A stretch of DNA of 5,332 nucleotides, taken from the NCBI GenBank assembly GCA_964569715.1, contig CAZMUD010000073.1:1-5332 (forward strand), written 5' to 3'. Positions 4,991 to 5,332 of the stretch are shown here, piece by piece. Made by a program: the position numbers and the translations under genes. Below the pieces are notes generated by a model. The model saw nothing but the letters and a program-made list of their open reading frames with translations, searched no databases and was not told the origin of the DNA. The DNA comes from CAZMUD01 sp964569715. Its GTDB lineage: Bacteria > Chloroflexota > Dehalococcoidia > Dehalococcoidales > UBA2162. Numbering within the stretch: position 1 is the stretch's first letter; each line of letters begins with the position of its first letter.

Positions 4991-5332
4991 TCACACCGTT
5001 AAGCAAAGCGCCTTTGCCTGCTCAATCGCCCCGGCAACCACAAACAATGAACCGGCAACGCAAATGATATCCTTCTCCCCTGCCAGACTTAGCGCCAGAG
5101 GCAGGGCAATTGAAATATCGTCTGTAGCCTGCGCTTCCACTCCGTGCCGGCTAAACTCAGCCACAACAGGAGCTGTGGCCATAGCCCGAGGATGGGTAGA
5201 GCGAGTGACAATTACTCTATCAAACAGAGGCACTAATTCTGCGATTATTCCAGCTATATCCTTATCAAACGAGGTCCCGATAATCAAGATAGCTCGGTCA
5301 AAGTCAAAGTATTGCTCAAGAGACTGCTTCAA
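4991..5332 (-). CDS. folC: Folylpolyglutamate synthase / dihydrofolate synthase, C-terminal part (5' end beyond window)
   Basis: FolC joins glutamate to dihydropteroate and adds glutamate tails to folates, using ATP, in the cytoplasm. Only the last 113 residues are here, corresponding to the C-terminal Mur-ligase-type domain of a protein usually about 420-450 residues long. Recognisable are AILIIGTSFDKDIAGII (14-30, the G..DKD motif), TRSTHPRAMA (43-52, the hPRA motif) and CVAGSLFVVAGAIEQAK (91-107, the TGSLFVVGE-like end). The frame is open to the right edge. The first codon in the window is TTG and is almost certainly an internal leucine, not a start. The stop is TGA at 4991-4993. Confidence 0.9.
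   Translation of the reverse strand: MKQSLEQYFDFDRAILIIGTSFDKDIAGIIAELVPLFDRVIVTRSTHPRAMATAPVVAEFSRHGVEAQATDDISIALPLALSLAGEKDIICVAGSLFVVAGAIEQAKALCLTV

Noticed and set aside
4867..5067. Plus-strand 66-residue frame over the end of folC
   Set aside because: It is antisense to the conserved FolC C-terminus; the composition looks random.
1..5332. CRISPR array, transposase, phage or defence genes
   Set aside because: No regularly spaced repeats and no matching protein motifs were seen on either strand.

Overview
This is a stretch of a bacterial chromosome, almost certainly from a draft or metagenome assembly, because it contains a run of exactly 100 N at 1469-1568. Gene content and protein style (a NadC, a Fur-family repressor, a free-standing small SWIM protein, medium GC, frequent GTG starts) suggest Chloroflexota, possibly class Dehalococcoidia. 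That placement is an impression from recollection, since nothing in the window is a decisive taxonomic marker. The content is mainly housekeeping, and I see no phage, transposase, CRISPR array or defence genes.

Layout: the left edge (about 3-56) holds a nested C/G-rich palindrome of the dispersed-repeat type. Next come a promoter and a complete tRNA-Ser(GCU) gene with encoded CCA (140-231). On the plus strand follow miaB (tRNA methylthiotransferase, 3' end lost in the gap), yajC (Sec translocase accessory subunit, 5' end lost in the gap) and nadC (quinolinate phosphoribosyltransferase, complete). The intergenic stretch before nadC carries what looks like a decayed copy of the left-edge repeat.

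The middle is a minus-strand group, read from right to left: dtd (D-aminoacyl-tRNA deacylase), a Fur-family regulator with its own strong extended -10 promoter and candidate operators, and a class I SAM methyltransferase. The methyltransferase reading frame is open, but the central part of its domain is missing. Its stop codon overlaps the nadC stop codon in convergent orientation.

The right part has a 273-base gene-free region (4303-4575) with divergent promoter candidates, a 17-codon mini-ORF and a perfect 12-bp hairpin with flanking A and T tracts. These sit just before an ideal ribosome binding site and an 87-residue SWIM zinc-finger protein. A folC C-terminal fragment on the minus strand runs off the right edge.

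Functionally, tRNA-Ser, miaB and dtd all belong to tRNA supply, modification or quality control. yajC serves protein export, nadC makes NAD precursors and folC makes folates. They look like independent small transcription units rather than one pathway. The points most worth a second look are the internally deleted methyltransferase and the leader, mini-ORF and terminator arrangement before the SWIM gene.
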